NCBI RefSeq assembly: GCF_016464705.1
Contig: NZ_JAEHOB010000006.1
Span: forward strand, 1-64,000
DNA from: Qaidamihabitans albus
GTDB lineage: Bacteria > Actinomycetota > Actinomycetes > Mycobacteriales > Pseudonocardiaceae
DNA: 64,000 nucleotides
Direction: 5' to 3'
Shown: piece after piece, positions 55,409 through 63,966 of the stretch
How the letters are laid out: each line of letters starts with the position of its first letter
Numbering within the stretch: the stretch's first letter is position 1
Notes under the pieces: model-generated
Databases searched by the model: none
Seen by the model: only the letters and a program-made list of their open reading frames with translations
Told to the model about the DNA's origin: nothing
Made by a program: the position numbers and the translations under genes

Positions 55409-55427
55409 CTATCGGAAAAAGCGATAG
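55409..55427. promoter_or_regulatory. Inverted repeat upstream of the LLM/methyltransferase operon
   Basis: CTATCG (55409-55414) and CGATAG (55422-55427) flank GAAAAAG in a relatively AT-rich stretch 30 bp before the LLM start (55379). It is a candidate operator. No regulator gene is adjacent. Confidence 0.4.
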
Positions 55428-55505
55428 TTTTCGATCAATGCAATCGCCACAAACAATGGCTTTCCGGGTTCCACTGCGGTCCCGACGGAGAGCGTCAGGG
55501 CTCAG

Positions 55506-55973
55506 CTATCGGATGAGTGCCTGCACCGCAGGGCGAAACTCGAGCTCGTACGGGACGGACCTGAGCTCCTCCGGCGTGACCGTGACACCACGGGCCGCGG
55601 CGAGCTCCGCCAGCCATCTCCACGGGTGAGGCTCTCCGGGCTCCTCCTCTCCCTCGTCCGGCAGCAAAGCTCCGAGGAACAGGGCACGGAGCTCGCCTGC
55701 CGTGAAGCCCGGCGAGGAACCGCCACGCACACCCACCGTGACGCCGCGCTCGCTGTGGAGCACCACGCGCTTGCCGAATTCAAGGTCGAGGTACTCGCTC
55801 AGCGCGAAACCGACCTGACCGGTCGACCGGTTCCACGGAACGGCGACATCGCAGACGGCTCCGAAGGCGACGACAGCTCCGTCACTCGTGGACGCGTCCG
55901 GGCCGGGAGGTAGCCGACCTGAGCCTGTCCACGACTCGGGGACGGCGGACCAACCCCCCGTCGCGGCATCCAT
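55506..55973 (-). CDS. Hypothetical protein
   Basis: The 155-residue protein is not recognised. Visible features are a Gly/Pro-rich start, ALSEYLDLEFGKRVVLHSERGVTVGVRGGSSPGFTAGELRALFLGALLPDEGEEEPGEPHPWRWLAELAAARGVTVTPEELRSVPYELEF. This suggests an alpha/beta protein with an acidic linker (EGEEEPGE) and a C-terminal helical part. Codon use is typical of coding sequence here, and there are no signal peptide or membrane segments. It is separated from neighbours by more than 100 bp on each side, so it is monocistronic. Confidence 0.6.
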   Translation of the reverse strand: MDAATGGWSAVPESWTGSGRLPPGPDASTSDGAVVAFGAVCDVAVPWNRSTGQVGFALSEYLDLEFGKRVVLHSERGVTVGVRGGSSPGFTAGELRALFLGALLPDEGEEEPGEPHPWRWLAELAAARGVTVTPEELRSVPYELEFRPAVQALIR

Positions 55974-56164
55974 AGCGGGACTCCCGGTGACTAGCTGGGC
56001 GTGCAGTACAGGTTCTGACGCAAGAGTAGGTCAGGCGCGGCGCCGGGTCCCTTCGCTCCGAGCCGGCTGCCAAAGATCGCCGGTCCGGCGGGCACCGTTA
56101 TAAGGGGCATTATCACGGATGGTTTGGCGTGAAAGGTTCCGCAGTTCAGCGTGTCGCTATACGT

Positions 56165-56188
56165 GTTTCGCTAACGCGTGCGCGAAAC
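56165..56188. promoter_or_regulatory. Inverted repeat upstream of the coiled-coil gene
   Basis: GTTTCGC (56165-56171) and GCGAAAC (56182-56188) are perfect arms around TAACGCGTGC. They lie directly before the GTG at 56196 and just after a TATACG -10-like element (56158-56163), suiting autorepression by the KfrA-like protein encoded downstream. Confidence 0.55.
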
Positions 56189-56195
56189 TGGAGCT

Positions 56196-57257
56196 GTGAC
56201 AGAACAGCTGGTGAACGAGGCGGAACCGCAGGCGGACGAGCCGGACGTGCTCTGCGCTCTCGACGGATGCGACAACCCGCTGCCGCCTCCGGCAGTGGAC
56301 GAGCACGGCCGGCGCAAGGGTGGGCGGCCGTCGTCGTACTGCTGCAAGGGGCACGCGGACGCGGCGTCCCGGCAGCGTCGCGCCGCACAGGCCGCGGCCG
56401 TGGTGGACCCGCTGGTGGAGTTGCGCCAGGCCGCGGAGGCATTCGGACCGGCGGCCGCCCCGTTGCTGGAGGCGCTGCGGGAGATGACCGACCGCCTGCA
56501 CGCCGCCGACGAGGGGGCCATCGCGCAGGTCCGGCAGGCGGAGGAGCGGTCGAACACGGCGCGCGCCGAGGCTGAGGACGCGCAGCGGCGCGCCGAGCAG
56601 GCCGAACGCGCGCGCGACCGGGCGCTGGCGCAAGCCAGGGCCGACCGGACCGCTCGCACCGAGGCGGAGAAGGCCGCCCAGCGCGCCGCCGCCGAGGCGG
56701 AGCAGGTGCAGCGCGACGCCTGGGCGACGGTGGCGCAACACGAGCGGGCCAGGGGAGCGGCCGAGGCGGCGGCCTCGTCCACCGCGCAGGCCCGGGACGA
56801 GCTGGCCGGGCAACTGCGGTCCACCCAGCAGCATGCCGAGCAGCTGCAGTCCGCGCGCGCCGCGCTCGCCGACCAGCTCGAAGCCACTCGTGAGGAGCTG
56901 CGCCTGCTCACGGCCGACCACACACTGGCCACCGAACGGCTCGACGCCGCGACCGCCCGGCTCGACGCGACCGAGACCTCGCTGGAGCACGCGCGCCGCG
57001 AGGCCGAGCAGGCTCGCGAGGAGGCGTCGGCGCTCCGGACCGAGCGGGACCAGGCACGGGAACAGCTGGCTGGCGAGCGAACAGGCCGCAGGCTCGCCGA
57101 GGCGCGAGCGGAGAACACCGACGCCGCGCTGGCGGAGAGCCGTTCCCGGCTGGCCGCCCTGCGCACCGAGCTCGACCAGGCACACACGCGGGTGGACCGG
57201 TTGCTCGCGATGCGTCCCGACACGGGCCAGGAGCAGGAGACCGCGGGCGGCGAGTGA
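56196..57257 (+). CDS. Zinc-finger and coiled-coil (KfrA-like) protein
   Basis: The 353-residue protein has a short N-terminal Cys/His cluster (CALDGCDNPLPPP, then YCCKGHADAASRQRR, about 22-70) resembling CGNR/zinc-knuckle DNA-binding segments. A long Ala/Glu/Arg-rich coiled coil follows (about 100-340, heptads such as ARAEAEDAQRRAEQAERARDRALAQ). The organisation resembles KfrA, a plasmid-encoded autorepressor with a long coiled-coil tail. An inverted repeat upstream fits autoregulation. The function on the chromosome is unknown; it may derive from a mobile element. GTG 56196 or 56178 may be the start. Confidence 0.75.
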   Translation: MTEQLVNEAEPQADEPDVLCALDGCDNPLPPPAVDEHGRRKGGRPSSYCCKGHADAASRQRRAAQAAAVVDPLVELRQAAEAFGPAAAPLLEALREMTDRLHAADEGAIAQVRQAEERSNTARAEAEDAQRRAEQAERARDRALAQARADRTARTEAEKAAQRAAAEAEQVQRDAWATVAQHERARGAAEAAASSTAQARDELAGQLRSTQQHAEQLQSARAALADQLEATREELRLLTADHTLATERLDAATARLDATETSLEHARREAEQAREEASALRTERDQAREQLAGERTGRRLAEARAENTDAALAESRSRLAALRTELDQAHTRVDRLLAMRPDTGQEQETAGGE

Positions 57258-57463
57258 CCCACCGCGCGGGCATGGGTGAGCGCCCGAGTTTGCTTCCTGT
57301 ACCCAGGTACAGCTGAAACCGACCGCGGACGGCACTGTCGTCCTCGATATCGAGGTACCGGCGAACGCCGGGCCCGTGCGCGGGCCCGCCCCCGAGCGGA
57401 GCGGTACCGGAAGCCCGGAGCAGGTCCTCGACATGTTCGCCGAGGTGGCCGGAGGCGAGGAAG

Positions 57464-57604
57464 ATGGCCACGATGACCGAGCCCGGCCTGCGGACCAGTG
57501 AGGTCGCTGAGGAGGCGGGCGTGAACGCCCAGACGCTGCGCTACTACCAGCGCGCGGCCTGCGGCCCGCACTGCCCACTACCGCTGGCCCAAAGTGCGAA
57601 GTAG
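57464..57604 (+). pseudogene. Truncated MerR-family regulator fragment
   Basis: MTEPGLRTSEVAEEAGVNAQTLRYYQR is a normal MerR helix-turn-helix start (heavy-metal type), but the frame then reads AACGPHCPLPLAQSAK and stops at 57604 after 46 codons. The winged part and effector domain are absent. The preceding 57280-57460 includes an acidic open stretch (VQLKPTADGTVVLDIEVPAN in another frame) that may be a further remnant. The next complete gene also begins with a MerR domain but is on the other strand and is a different subtype. Confidence 0.6.
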
Positions 57605-57688
57605 CTGACAAGTGGGTCGTGGCGAGTTCCGGAGACCGTCGTCGAACGGTGGCGCGGGGATCGAGGGAGCTTGCGACTCACCCGCCGG

Positions 57689-58762
57689 TCAGCGGGCGTG
57701 CACGTCCACCACGACGCAGGAGACGTTGTCCGGTGCGCCGGCCGCATGGACGCGCTCGGTCATCTCGTCCACGGCCTCGCGTGGCGTGTCGGCGTCGCCG
57801 AGCACCTGCCGCAGCGACCGCTCCGGCAGCACGGCGTGCAACCCGTCCGAGCACAGCAGGTAGCGGTCCCCGTCGTGGGCCTCCCGTAGATGCAGGTCGG
57901 GTTCGGTCGTGTCGTCCCGGTGGAGCGCGCGGATCAACCTGGCGCGCTGCGGGTGGGAGAGCGCCTCGCCCGCGGTCAGCTTGCCCTCGTCCACAAGGGA
58001 CTGCACGAACGTGTGGTCGTAGGTGAGCCCGGTCAGCTCGCCCCCGCGCAGCACGTAGGCACGCGAGTCGCCGACGTGTGCCAGCGCGAAGGCCGAGCCC
58101 GACCACAGCATCGCCGTGAGGGTGGTCCCCGCCTCCGCGTGCGCCGGGTCCGCTCCGGTGAAGTCGCGCACCGCGGCGCGCGCATCCCGCACCGCCGCGC
58201 TCAGCACCTGCAGCAGCCGGCCGGCGGAGACGTCGGCGTCGAGTGGCCCGAGCGCCTCGATCGCGACGGAACCGGTAGCGCCATCCGTGCCCGGCCCTCC
58301 GAATCCGTCGGCGAGCGCGAACAGGCGCGTCCCGGCGTGGACGGCGTCCTCGTTGGCCTGCCGCACCAGCCCCCGATCGGTACGGGCCGCGGAACGCAGG
58401 TCGACCTTGGTCACCTCTGTCATGTGCGTGTCCTCTCTGGACAGTCGGTCGACGAGGAACGTGGCCAGCTCGGCGCGGGCCGCGGTGTCGGCTTCGACCT
58501 GCCGCCAGTACGACATGACCTCGGCGGCCGCCGCGGCCGGGGGCAGATCGCAGACGACCCGGATCCTGGCCAGCGGCATGCCGAGCGCGCGCAACCACGC
58601 GACCCGACGCGCCCGCTCCAGCTGGGCCCGCTCGTAGGAGCGGTATCCCGAGCGCGGGTCGACCCGCGCCGGGCGCAGGAGCCCCAGCTCGTCGTAGAGC
58701 CGCAGAGCCTTCGGCGTCAGGCCGGAGGCCTGCGCGAACTCGCCGATGCTCAGCCTGGCCAT
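57689..58762 (-). CDS. MerR-PP2C fusion: MerR DNA-binding domain with protein phosphatase 2C
   Basis: The 357-residue protein joins a MerR domain (LSIGEFAQASGLTPKALRLYDELGLLRPARVDPRSGYRSYERAQ, about 4-70, plus a dimerisation helix) to a PP2C phosphatase (about 118-357). The phosphatase motifs are RTDRGLVRQANEDAV, ALADGFGGPG (metal Asp), HVGDSRAYVLRG, LCSDGLH and APDNVSCVVVD, all apparently intact. Such fusions occur in actinobacteria and probably couple a signal to gene control and Ser/Thr dephosphorylation. It lies directly downstream of the palindromic repeat (copy D) that follows the SARP gene on the same strand. Confidence 0.9.
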   Translation of the reverse strand: MARLSIGEFAQASGLTPKALRLYDELGLLRPARVDPRSGYRSYERAQLERARRVAWLRALGMPLARIRVVCDLPPAAAAAEVMSYWRQVEADTAARAELATFLVDRLSREDTHMTEVTKVDLRSAARTDRGLVRQANEDAVHAGTRLFALADGFGGPGTDGATGSVAIEALGPLDADVSAGRLLQVLSAAVRDARAAVRDFTGADPAHAEAGTTLTAMLWSGSAFALAHVGDSRAYVLRGGELTGLTYDHTFVQSLVDEGKLTAGEALSHPQRARLIRALHRDDTTEPDLHLREAHDGDRYLLCSDGLHAVLPERSLRQVLGDADTPREAVDEMTERVHAAGAPDNVSCVVVDVHAR

Positions 58763-58858
58763 GTGTGTCCCTCCTCGTCACGGGCACCTTGCCCGGTGAC
58801 CCGACAGTGCGCCCTGCCCAAGGGACAAGGTCAACAGCGGCCGAAACGGCTGGCCAGC

Positions 58859-58906
58859 CCTCGTGAGTGCGCACGCGAGTTAGAACTCGCGTGCGCACTC
58901 ACGAGG
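58859..58906. repeat. Palindromic repeat copy D (perfect 23-bp arms)
   Basis: CCTCGTGAGTGCGCACGCGAGTT (58859-58881) and its exact reverse complement (58884-58906) enclose only AG. The TGA within CTCGTGAG on the minus strand (58901-58899) is the stop of the SARP-type gene. It is the best preserved copy and defines the element. Confidence 0.9.
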
Positions 58907-61900
58907 GGTGAGCTGCACGGATCCTGGCGGCGATGCGGTCGACGTCGCCGCGCTCGCCCGCGGGCAGGGGTGCCCCCACCGACTCGCGCAGCCGCTCGGC
59001 CTCGGCGAGCAGGCCGGCCGCCTCCCGATGCGCCCCGGCGAGCGCCTCGGCACCGGCCAGACCCTCTAGTGCCAGCGCGACGGCCCGGGGATCGCCGCTC
59101 GTGCGGGCGATTGCCAGAGCCTCGCGGTGCAGCCGGGCGGCTGCCACCGCGTCGCCGCGCTGCTCGGCGACGAAGCCGAGCTCAGCCAGGATCAGCGCGT
59201 TGCCGGGCTCGGACTCCACCAGCCGGTTCCAGTCGCGCAGCACGGCCAGCTCGGCCTCCGCCGCCGCGAAGTCGCCCTCCCTGCGCGCGCCCAGCGCGAT
59301 CCCCGTTCTCGCGTACATCTCACCCGGCGTGAAGCCGTGCTCGATGGCCAGCCGCAGTGCGCGCTCGTGCAACCGCCGCGCTCCCTGGATATCGCCGGTG
59401 AGCATCGCGACCCGGCCCAGCCAGGAAAGCTGGTAGGAGACCTCCGGCCACAGGCCGAGCTCCTCGGCCATCCGCAGGGCCTCCCGGTGCTCGCGCTCGG
59501 CGACCGCGTACTCACCACCGATCTGCGCCAGCGCGCCGAGCGCGAAAGACGCCTGGAGCTGCCCCCACCGGTCACCCAGCTCCCGGAACAGCTCGGCGCT
59601 CTCGGCCGCGGCGCGCCGTGCCTCGGCCAATCGGGCACCGGCCATCGCCTGCCCGGCGTTGTCACTCAACGCCGCGGCGACGCCCCACCGGTCGCCCAGC
59701 GAGCGGAACCCGGCCAGCGCATGTGTGGTCGCCCGCTCGGCCGCACGCAGGTCGCCGATGGTGCCCAGGACGTAGCCCAGGAACCACAGCGCTCGCGCGC
59801 GGACAGCCGGGTCGGTGATGCGCTCCGCCGCGCCGAGCGCACCGGCGTCGGCGCGGGCTCCTGCCAGTACGTCCAGCCCCGCCAGCCAGGCGGCGGCACC
59901 GGACCGCGCGGACGGGGAGCCGGTATCCGACGCCGGCACCGCCAGCGCCGACCGCAGCGAGCGCCGTGCCTCGGCGAGCCGCCCGCGCAGGAACCAGTAC
60001 CACGCCATGGCCCGGGCCAGCCGCAACGCCGACCCGGCCGGACCGTGCCCGGCAAGCGTGTCGAGTGCTGCCCGCAGGTTCGCGGCCTCGACATCGAGCA
60101 CCTCGAGCCAGTGCCGCTGTTCGGGACCGCGCAGCCGCGCGTCCGCGCGTTCGGCCAGGCCGGCGTAGTGGTCGCCGTGCCGCAGCCGCACCTCCTCCGC
60201 CTCACCGGCCTCACGCAGCCGGTCGAGGCAGTAGGCGGCCACCGACTCCAGCAGCCGGTACCTCGGCCCCGCACCGCCGTGGTCCTCGCACACCACCAGC
60301 GACCGGTCCACCAGCCTGGCCAGCAGGTCGAGGACGTCGTCCGCGGCCACCCGCCCGCCCGCGCAAACCGCCTCGGCCGCCGCCAGCCCGCACCCGTCCG
60401 CGTGCACCGCCAGCCGCCGCAACACCACCCGCTCGGCCTCGCCCAGCAGCTCCCAGCTCCAGTCGATCATCGCGCGCAGCGTCCGCTGGCGAGCCGGTGC
60501 GTCCCGCCGCCCGGTGGCCAGCAACCGGAAGCGGTCGTCGAGGCGGGCCAGCAGTTCGTGCGGCCCGAGCGCCCGCAGCCGGGTCGCCGCGAGCTCCAGC
60601 GCCAGCGGCAGCCCGTCCAGCCGCCGGCAGATCGCGGCGATCGCGTGCACGTTGTCCTCGGTGAGCGCGAACCCGGGAACGGCACTTGCGGCGCGCGCCA
60701 CGAACAGCCGCACGGCGCTGAACTGCCGCACCGAGTCGAGTACCTCTCCGGCGGGGCGCCCGGGCTCCAGGTGTCCCCGCGCGGGGATGCCGAGTGGCGG
60801 CACCGCCCACAGCGCCTCGCCGTCGACGGCGAGCGGCTGCCTGCTCGTGGCCAGGATCCGCAGGCGCGGCGCCGCCCGCAGCAGCCGTGCCGCCAGCGTG
60901 GCGACCGGCTCGACGAGCGACTCGCAGTTGTCCAGCACGAGCACCATCTCCTTGCCCTGCAGCGCGTCCGCGAGCCGGTCGGGCAGCGCAGCCGGCGTGC
61001 CGGGGGAGGGGGCCTCGCGTACGCCGAGTGCGGAGACCACGGCCTCGGCGAGCCGGTGGGCGGGATCGCCACCGGCCGCGGACCCCGCACCGGTGTGTCG
61101 TTCCAGCCCGGCGAGCTCGACCAGGAACACGCCGTCGCGGACGGTGCCCGCGAGCCCGGACGCCGTCTCCAGCGCGAGGCGGGTCTTACCGACCCCGCCC
61201 GGCCCGGTCAGCGTCACCAACCGCGCCGTACCGAGCAGCGCTCGCACCTCGCGCACCGCGTCCGCCCTGCCCACCAGTTCGGTCAGTGACGCGGGCAGGT
61301 TCGTCCTCAGCTGGGCGGACCCGTCGTCGCCCGGTCCGCCCAGCGCAGGATCGTGCCGCAGGATCGCCTGATGAAGCGCGGCCAGCTCGGGGCCGGGTTC
61401 GAGGCCGAGCTCATCGGCCAGCCGCCGTCGGTACTCGGCGTAGCTCGCCAGCGCCTCGCTCTGTCTGCCCGCGCGGTAGAGCGCGCGCAGGTGCAGGGCA
61501 CGCAACCGCTCCCGGTACGGATTGGCGGGGAGGAGGTCACCGAGCTCACCGGCCAGCACGCCGTGCTCGCCGAGCGCCAGCCGAGCCTCCGCCCGTTCCT
61601 CGATCGCGGTCAGCCGCTCCTCCTCCAGGCGCTGAACGGCGGGAGCGGCGAAAGGCTCGTTGGCGAAGTCCGCGAGCGCCGGGCCGCGCCACAGCGCCAG
61701 CGCGTCCGTCAGCAGAGCCGCCCGCGCCCGCGCGTCATCGCAGGCGCGGGCCTGTGCCACGAGCGCCCGGAATCGGCGTACGTCCAGCGCCTCGTCCTCG
61801 ACCCGCAGCAGGTAACCCGGCGACCGGTACACCACGAGCGCCCTGGCGCCGGGCTGCACGGCCTCCAGCGCCCTGCGCAGCTGCGAGACCTTCGTCTGCA

Positions 61901-62087
61901 GCGTGTTCAGCGGGTTGCCGGGCAGCCGCTCACCCCACAGGTCGTCGGCGAGCCGGTCGGCCGGCACCGGGCGCCCCTCCCGGAGCAGCAGGTTCGCCAG
62001 CAGCGCCCGGACCTTCGCCTCCGGTACCCGGACCTCGCGGCCGTCCGCCGTCCACACCGCGAGCGGCCCCAGCACCCCGAATCGCAC
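58899..62087 (-). CDS. SARP-type BTAD regulator with NB-ARC and TPR domains (AfsR-like)
   Basis: The 1062-residue protein has an OmpR-type winged HTH (about 1-90: VRFGVLGPLAVWTADGREV to YLLRVEDEALD), a BTAD domain (about 95-245), and an NB-ARC ATPase with Walker A GPGGVGKT (295-302) and Walker B MVLVLDN. A C-terminal TPR-like helical region follows (about 700-1040). This is AfsR/SARP architecture, typical of antibiotic-cluster and stress regulators. GTG 62087 begins the conserved HTH. It is divergent from two imine reductase genes, its likely targets. Its stop lies in a palindromic repeat. Confidence 0.93.
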   Translation of the reverse strand: MRFGVLGPLAVWTADGREVRVPEAKVRALLANLLLREGRPVPADRLADDLWGERLPGNPLNTLQTKVSQLRRALEAVQPGARALVVYRSPGYLLRVEDEALDVRRFRALVAQARACDDARARAALLTDALALWRGPALADFANEPFAAPAVQRLEEERLTAIEERAEARLALGEHGVLAGELGDLLPANPYRERLRALHLRALYRAGRQSEALASYAEYRRRLADELGLEPGPELAALHQAILRHDPALGGPGDDGSAQLRTNLPASLTELVGRADAVREVRALLGTARLVTLTGPGGVGKTRLALETASGLAGTVRDGVFLVELAGLERHTGAGSAAGGDPAHRLAEAVVSALGVREAPSPGTPAALPDRLADALQGKEMVLVLDNCESLVEPVATLAARLLRAAPRLRILATSRQPLAVDGEALWAVPPLGIPARGHLEPGRPAGEVLDSVRQFSAVRLFVARAASAVPGFALTEDNVHAIAAICRRLDGLPLALELAATRLRALGPHELLARLDDRFRLLATGRRDAPARQRTLRAMIDWSWELLGEAERVVLRRLAVHADGCGLAAAEAVCAGGRVAADDVLDLLARLVDRSLVVCEDHGGAGPRYRLLESVAAYCLDRLREAGEAEEVRLRHGDHYAGLAERADARLRGPEQRHWLEVLDVEAANLRAALDTLAGHGPAGSALRLARAMAWYWFLRGRLAEARRSLRSALAVPASDTGSPSARSGAAAWLAGLDVLAGARADAGALGAAERITDPAVRARALWFLGYVLGTIGDLRAAERATTHALAGFRSLGDRWGVAAALSDNAGQAMAGARLAEARRAAAESAELFRELGDRWGQLQASFALGALAQIGGEYAVAEREHREALRMAEELGLWPEVSYQLSWLGRVAMLTGDIQGARRLHERALRLAIEHGFTPGEMYARTGIALGARREGDFAAAEAELAVLRDWNRLVESEPGNALILAELGFVAEQRGDAVAAARLHREALAIARTSGDPRAVALALEGLAGAEALAGAHREAAGLLAEAERLRESVGAPLPAGERGDVDRIAARIRAAHPS

Positions 62088-62170
62088 GCGATCGACAGTA
62101 GCCGCACACACCGACGAAACCGTGCGCGAACCCGCAGGGCATCGTGCGTGCCCACCGGCACGGTGAACAC

Positions 62171-63088
62171 ATGACCGAATCGAACCCACCGGCGGTGACC
62201 GTGCTCGGCCTCGGCGACATGGGCACCGCACTCGCCGAGGCACTACTGGCCGCCGGCCATCCCACGACCGTCTGGAACCGCACCACGGCCAGGGCCGACC
62301 GACTGGTGACCAAAGGCGCTGCCCGCGCGGGCAGCGTGGCCGAGGGGATCGCCGCGAGCCGACTGGTGGTGACCTGCCTGCTGGACCACCGGTCCGTGCA
62401 CGACGTTCTCGGCCACCACGCCGACTCGCTGCGCGGCCGGGTCCTCGTCAACCTCACCAGTACCAGCCCGGACGACGCCACCGAACTGGCCACGTGGGCC
62501 GCCTGCCACGGCGTCGACTACCTGGACGGCGGGATCATGGCCGTCCCGCCGATGATCGGCACGCCCGACGCGTTCGTGCTCTACAGCGGATCCCGCGCCG
62601 CGTTCGACACCTACCACGACACGCTGGCCGCCTTCGGTGCCTGCCATTACCTGGGAGCCGATCCCGGAATGGCCGCGCTGCAGGACTTCGCCCTCCTCAG
62701 CGGCATGTACGGCATGTTCGCGGGCATGCTCCACGCCTTCGCCCTCGCCGGCACGGAGGGTATCGAGGCGGCCACCTTCGCTCCGCTGCTGAAGCGCTGG
62801 CTGAGCACGATGATCGGTTTCGCCGACACCGCCGCCGAGCAGATCGACAACGGCGACTACGGCCGCGGCGTGGTATCCAACCTCGCGATGCAGGCCACCG
62901 GCTACGACGAGTTCCTCACCCTGGCCGAGGCGCGGGGCATCAGCCCCGAGCTCCTCGCCCCGCTCGGTCCGCTCATGCGGCAGCGGGTCGCCGACGGGCA
63001 CGGCGCCGAGGACCTCACCGGCGTCATTGAACTCCTGAAGACCAAGAGTAACGGCAGCGACACAGCCAGGACAGGGAGCGACGCATGA
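62171..63088 (+). CDS. NAD(P)-binding imine reductase-family protein (IRED 1)
   Basis: The 305-residue protein has the N-terminal Rossmann start VTVLGLGDMGTALAEALLAAGHPTTVWNRT and the IRED C-terminal helical domain (from about 165) with MAALQDFALLSGMYGMFAG; an Asp or Tyr near this position is the usual catalytic residue. IREDs reduce cyclic imines with NADPH and occur in secondary metabolism. A GTG at 62144 would add nine residues, but ATG 62171 fits better. It overlaps the next gene by 4 bp and is divergent from the SARP regulator with 83 bp between starts. Confidence 0.85.
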   Translation: MTESNPPAVTVLGLGDMGTALAEALLAAGHPTTVWNRTTARADRLVTKGAARAGSVAEGIAASRLVVTCLLDHRSVHDVLGHHADSLRGRVLVNLTSTSPDDATELATWAACHGVDYLDGGIMAVPPMIGTPDAFVLYSGSRAAFDTYHDTLAAFGACHYLGADPGMAALQDFALLSGMYGMFAGMLHAFALAGTEGIEAATFAPLLKRWLSTMIGFADTAAEQIDNGDYGRGVVSNLAMQATGYDEFLTLAEARGISPELLAPLGPLMRQRVADGHGAEDLTGVIELLKTKSNGSDTARTGSDA

Positions 63089-63966
63089 AGACTGAACCAG
63101 GACCGGTGACCGTGATCGGCCTCGGCCCGATGGGGCAGGCCATGGCCCGCACGTTCCTCGCCCACGGCCACCCGACGACCGTCTGGAACCGCACCGCGGC
63201 CAGGGCCGACGACATGGTGGCCAGGGGAGCGGTGCTTGCCGCGACCCCGGCCGACGCGCTCGCGGCGAGCGAGGTGGTCCTCCTCAGCCTCACCGACTAC
63301 CAGGCCATGTACGACATCCTGGATACCGCCGAACAGGCACTGGACGGCCGGGTGATCGTCAACCTCAGCTCCGACACCCCGCAGCGGAGCAGGGAAGCGG
63401 CCGCATGGCTGGCCGAGCGTGGCGCGCGGCTCGTCGTCGGAGGGATCATGGTGCCCGCCGAGCTGGTCGGTGCCGAGTCGGCCTACGTCTTTTACAGCGG
63501 TCCGCGCGAGGTGTTCGAGGCGCACGAGCCGACGCTTCGGCTCATCGGCAGGCCCGACTACCTCGGTACGGACCCGGCCCTGGCGCAGCTGTTCTACCAG
63601 GCCCAGCTCGACATCTTCCTGACGTCGCTCTCGGCGTACCTGCACGCCACCGCGCTGGTCGGTGCGGCGGGCGTGCCGCCGAAGGCGTTCCTGCCGTACG
63701 CGATCGAGAACTTCGACTCGATCTCGTCGTTCCTCGGCGAGGCCCCACGGGAGATCGACGAAGGCAGGTACCCGGGCGAACTGTCGACGGCGATCATGAT
63801 GGGCGCGACCGCGGACCACATCGTCGGTGCGAGCGAGCAGGCGGGGATCGACGTCGCTCTGCCGCACGCCGTGCGGGAGCACTACCGGCGCGCGATCGCC
63901 GCCGGGCACGGCAAGGACAACTGGACGAGCCTGTACGAGGTGATCAAGAAGCGGGCCGGGGACTGA
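63085..63966 (+). CDS. NAD(P)-binding imine reductase-family protein (IRED 2)
   Basis: The 293-residue protein has VTVIGLGPMGQAMARTFLAHGHPTTVWNRTAARAD and an IRED-type C-terminal domain with QLFYQAQLDIFLTSLSAYLHA, AGVPPKAFLPYAIENFDSI and DRHI-like ATADHIVGASEQAGID. It is homologous to the upstream gene (shared GHPTTVWNRT), a tandem duplicate. The ATGA overlap (63085-63088) shows coupled translation. The two copies may reduce different imines or form a hetero-oligomer. The operon may continue past the window edge. Confidence 0.85.
   Translation: MKTEPGPVTVIGLGPMGQAMARTFLAHGHPTTVWNRTAARADDMVARGAVLAATPADALAASEVVLLSLTDYQAMYDILDTAEQALDGRVIVNLSSDTPQRSREAAAWLAERGARLVVGGIMVPAELVGAESAYVFYSGPREVFEAHEPTLRLIGRPDYLGTDPALAQLFYQAQLDIFLTSLSAYLHATALVGAAGVPPKAFLPYAIENFDSISSFLGEAPREIDEGRYPGELSTAIMMGATADHIVGASEQAGIDVALPHAVREHYRRAIAAGHGKDNWTSLYEVIKKRAGD

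Noticed and set aside
57280-57460. Acidic open stretch (VQLKPTADGTVVLDIEVPAN) as a gene
   Set aside because: No start, no ribosome site and no recognised family; mentioned only as a possible remnant beside the MerR fragment.
59127-61289. Plus-strand open frame of 720 codons over the SARP gene
   Set aside because: It is antisense to well-conserved SARP/NB-ARC sequence and has a Gln/Arg/Gly-rich shadow composition with no recognisable domain.
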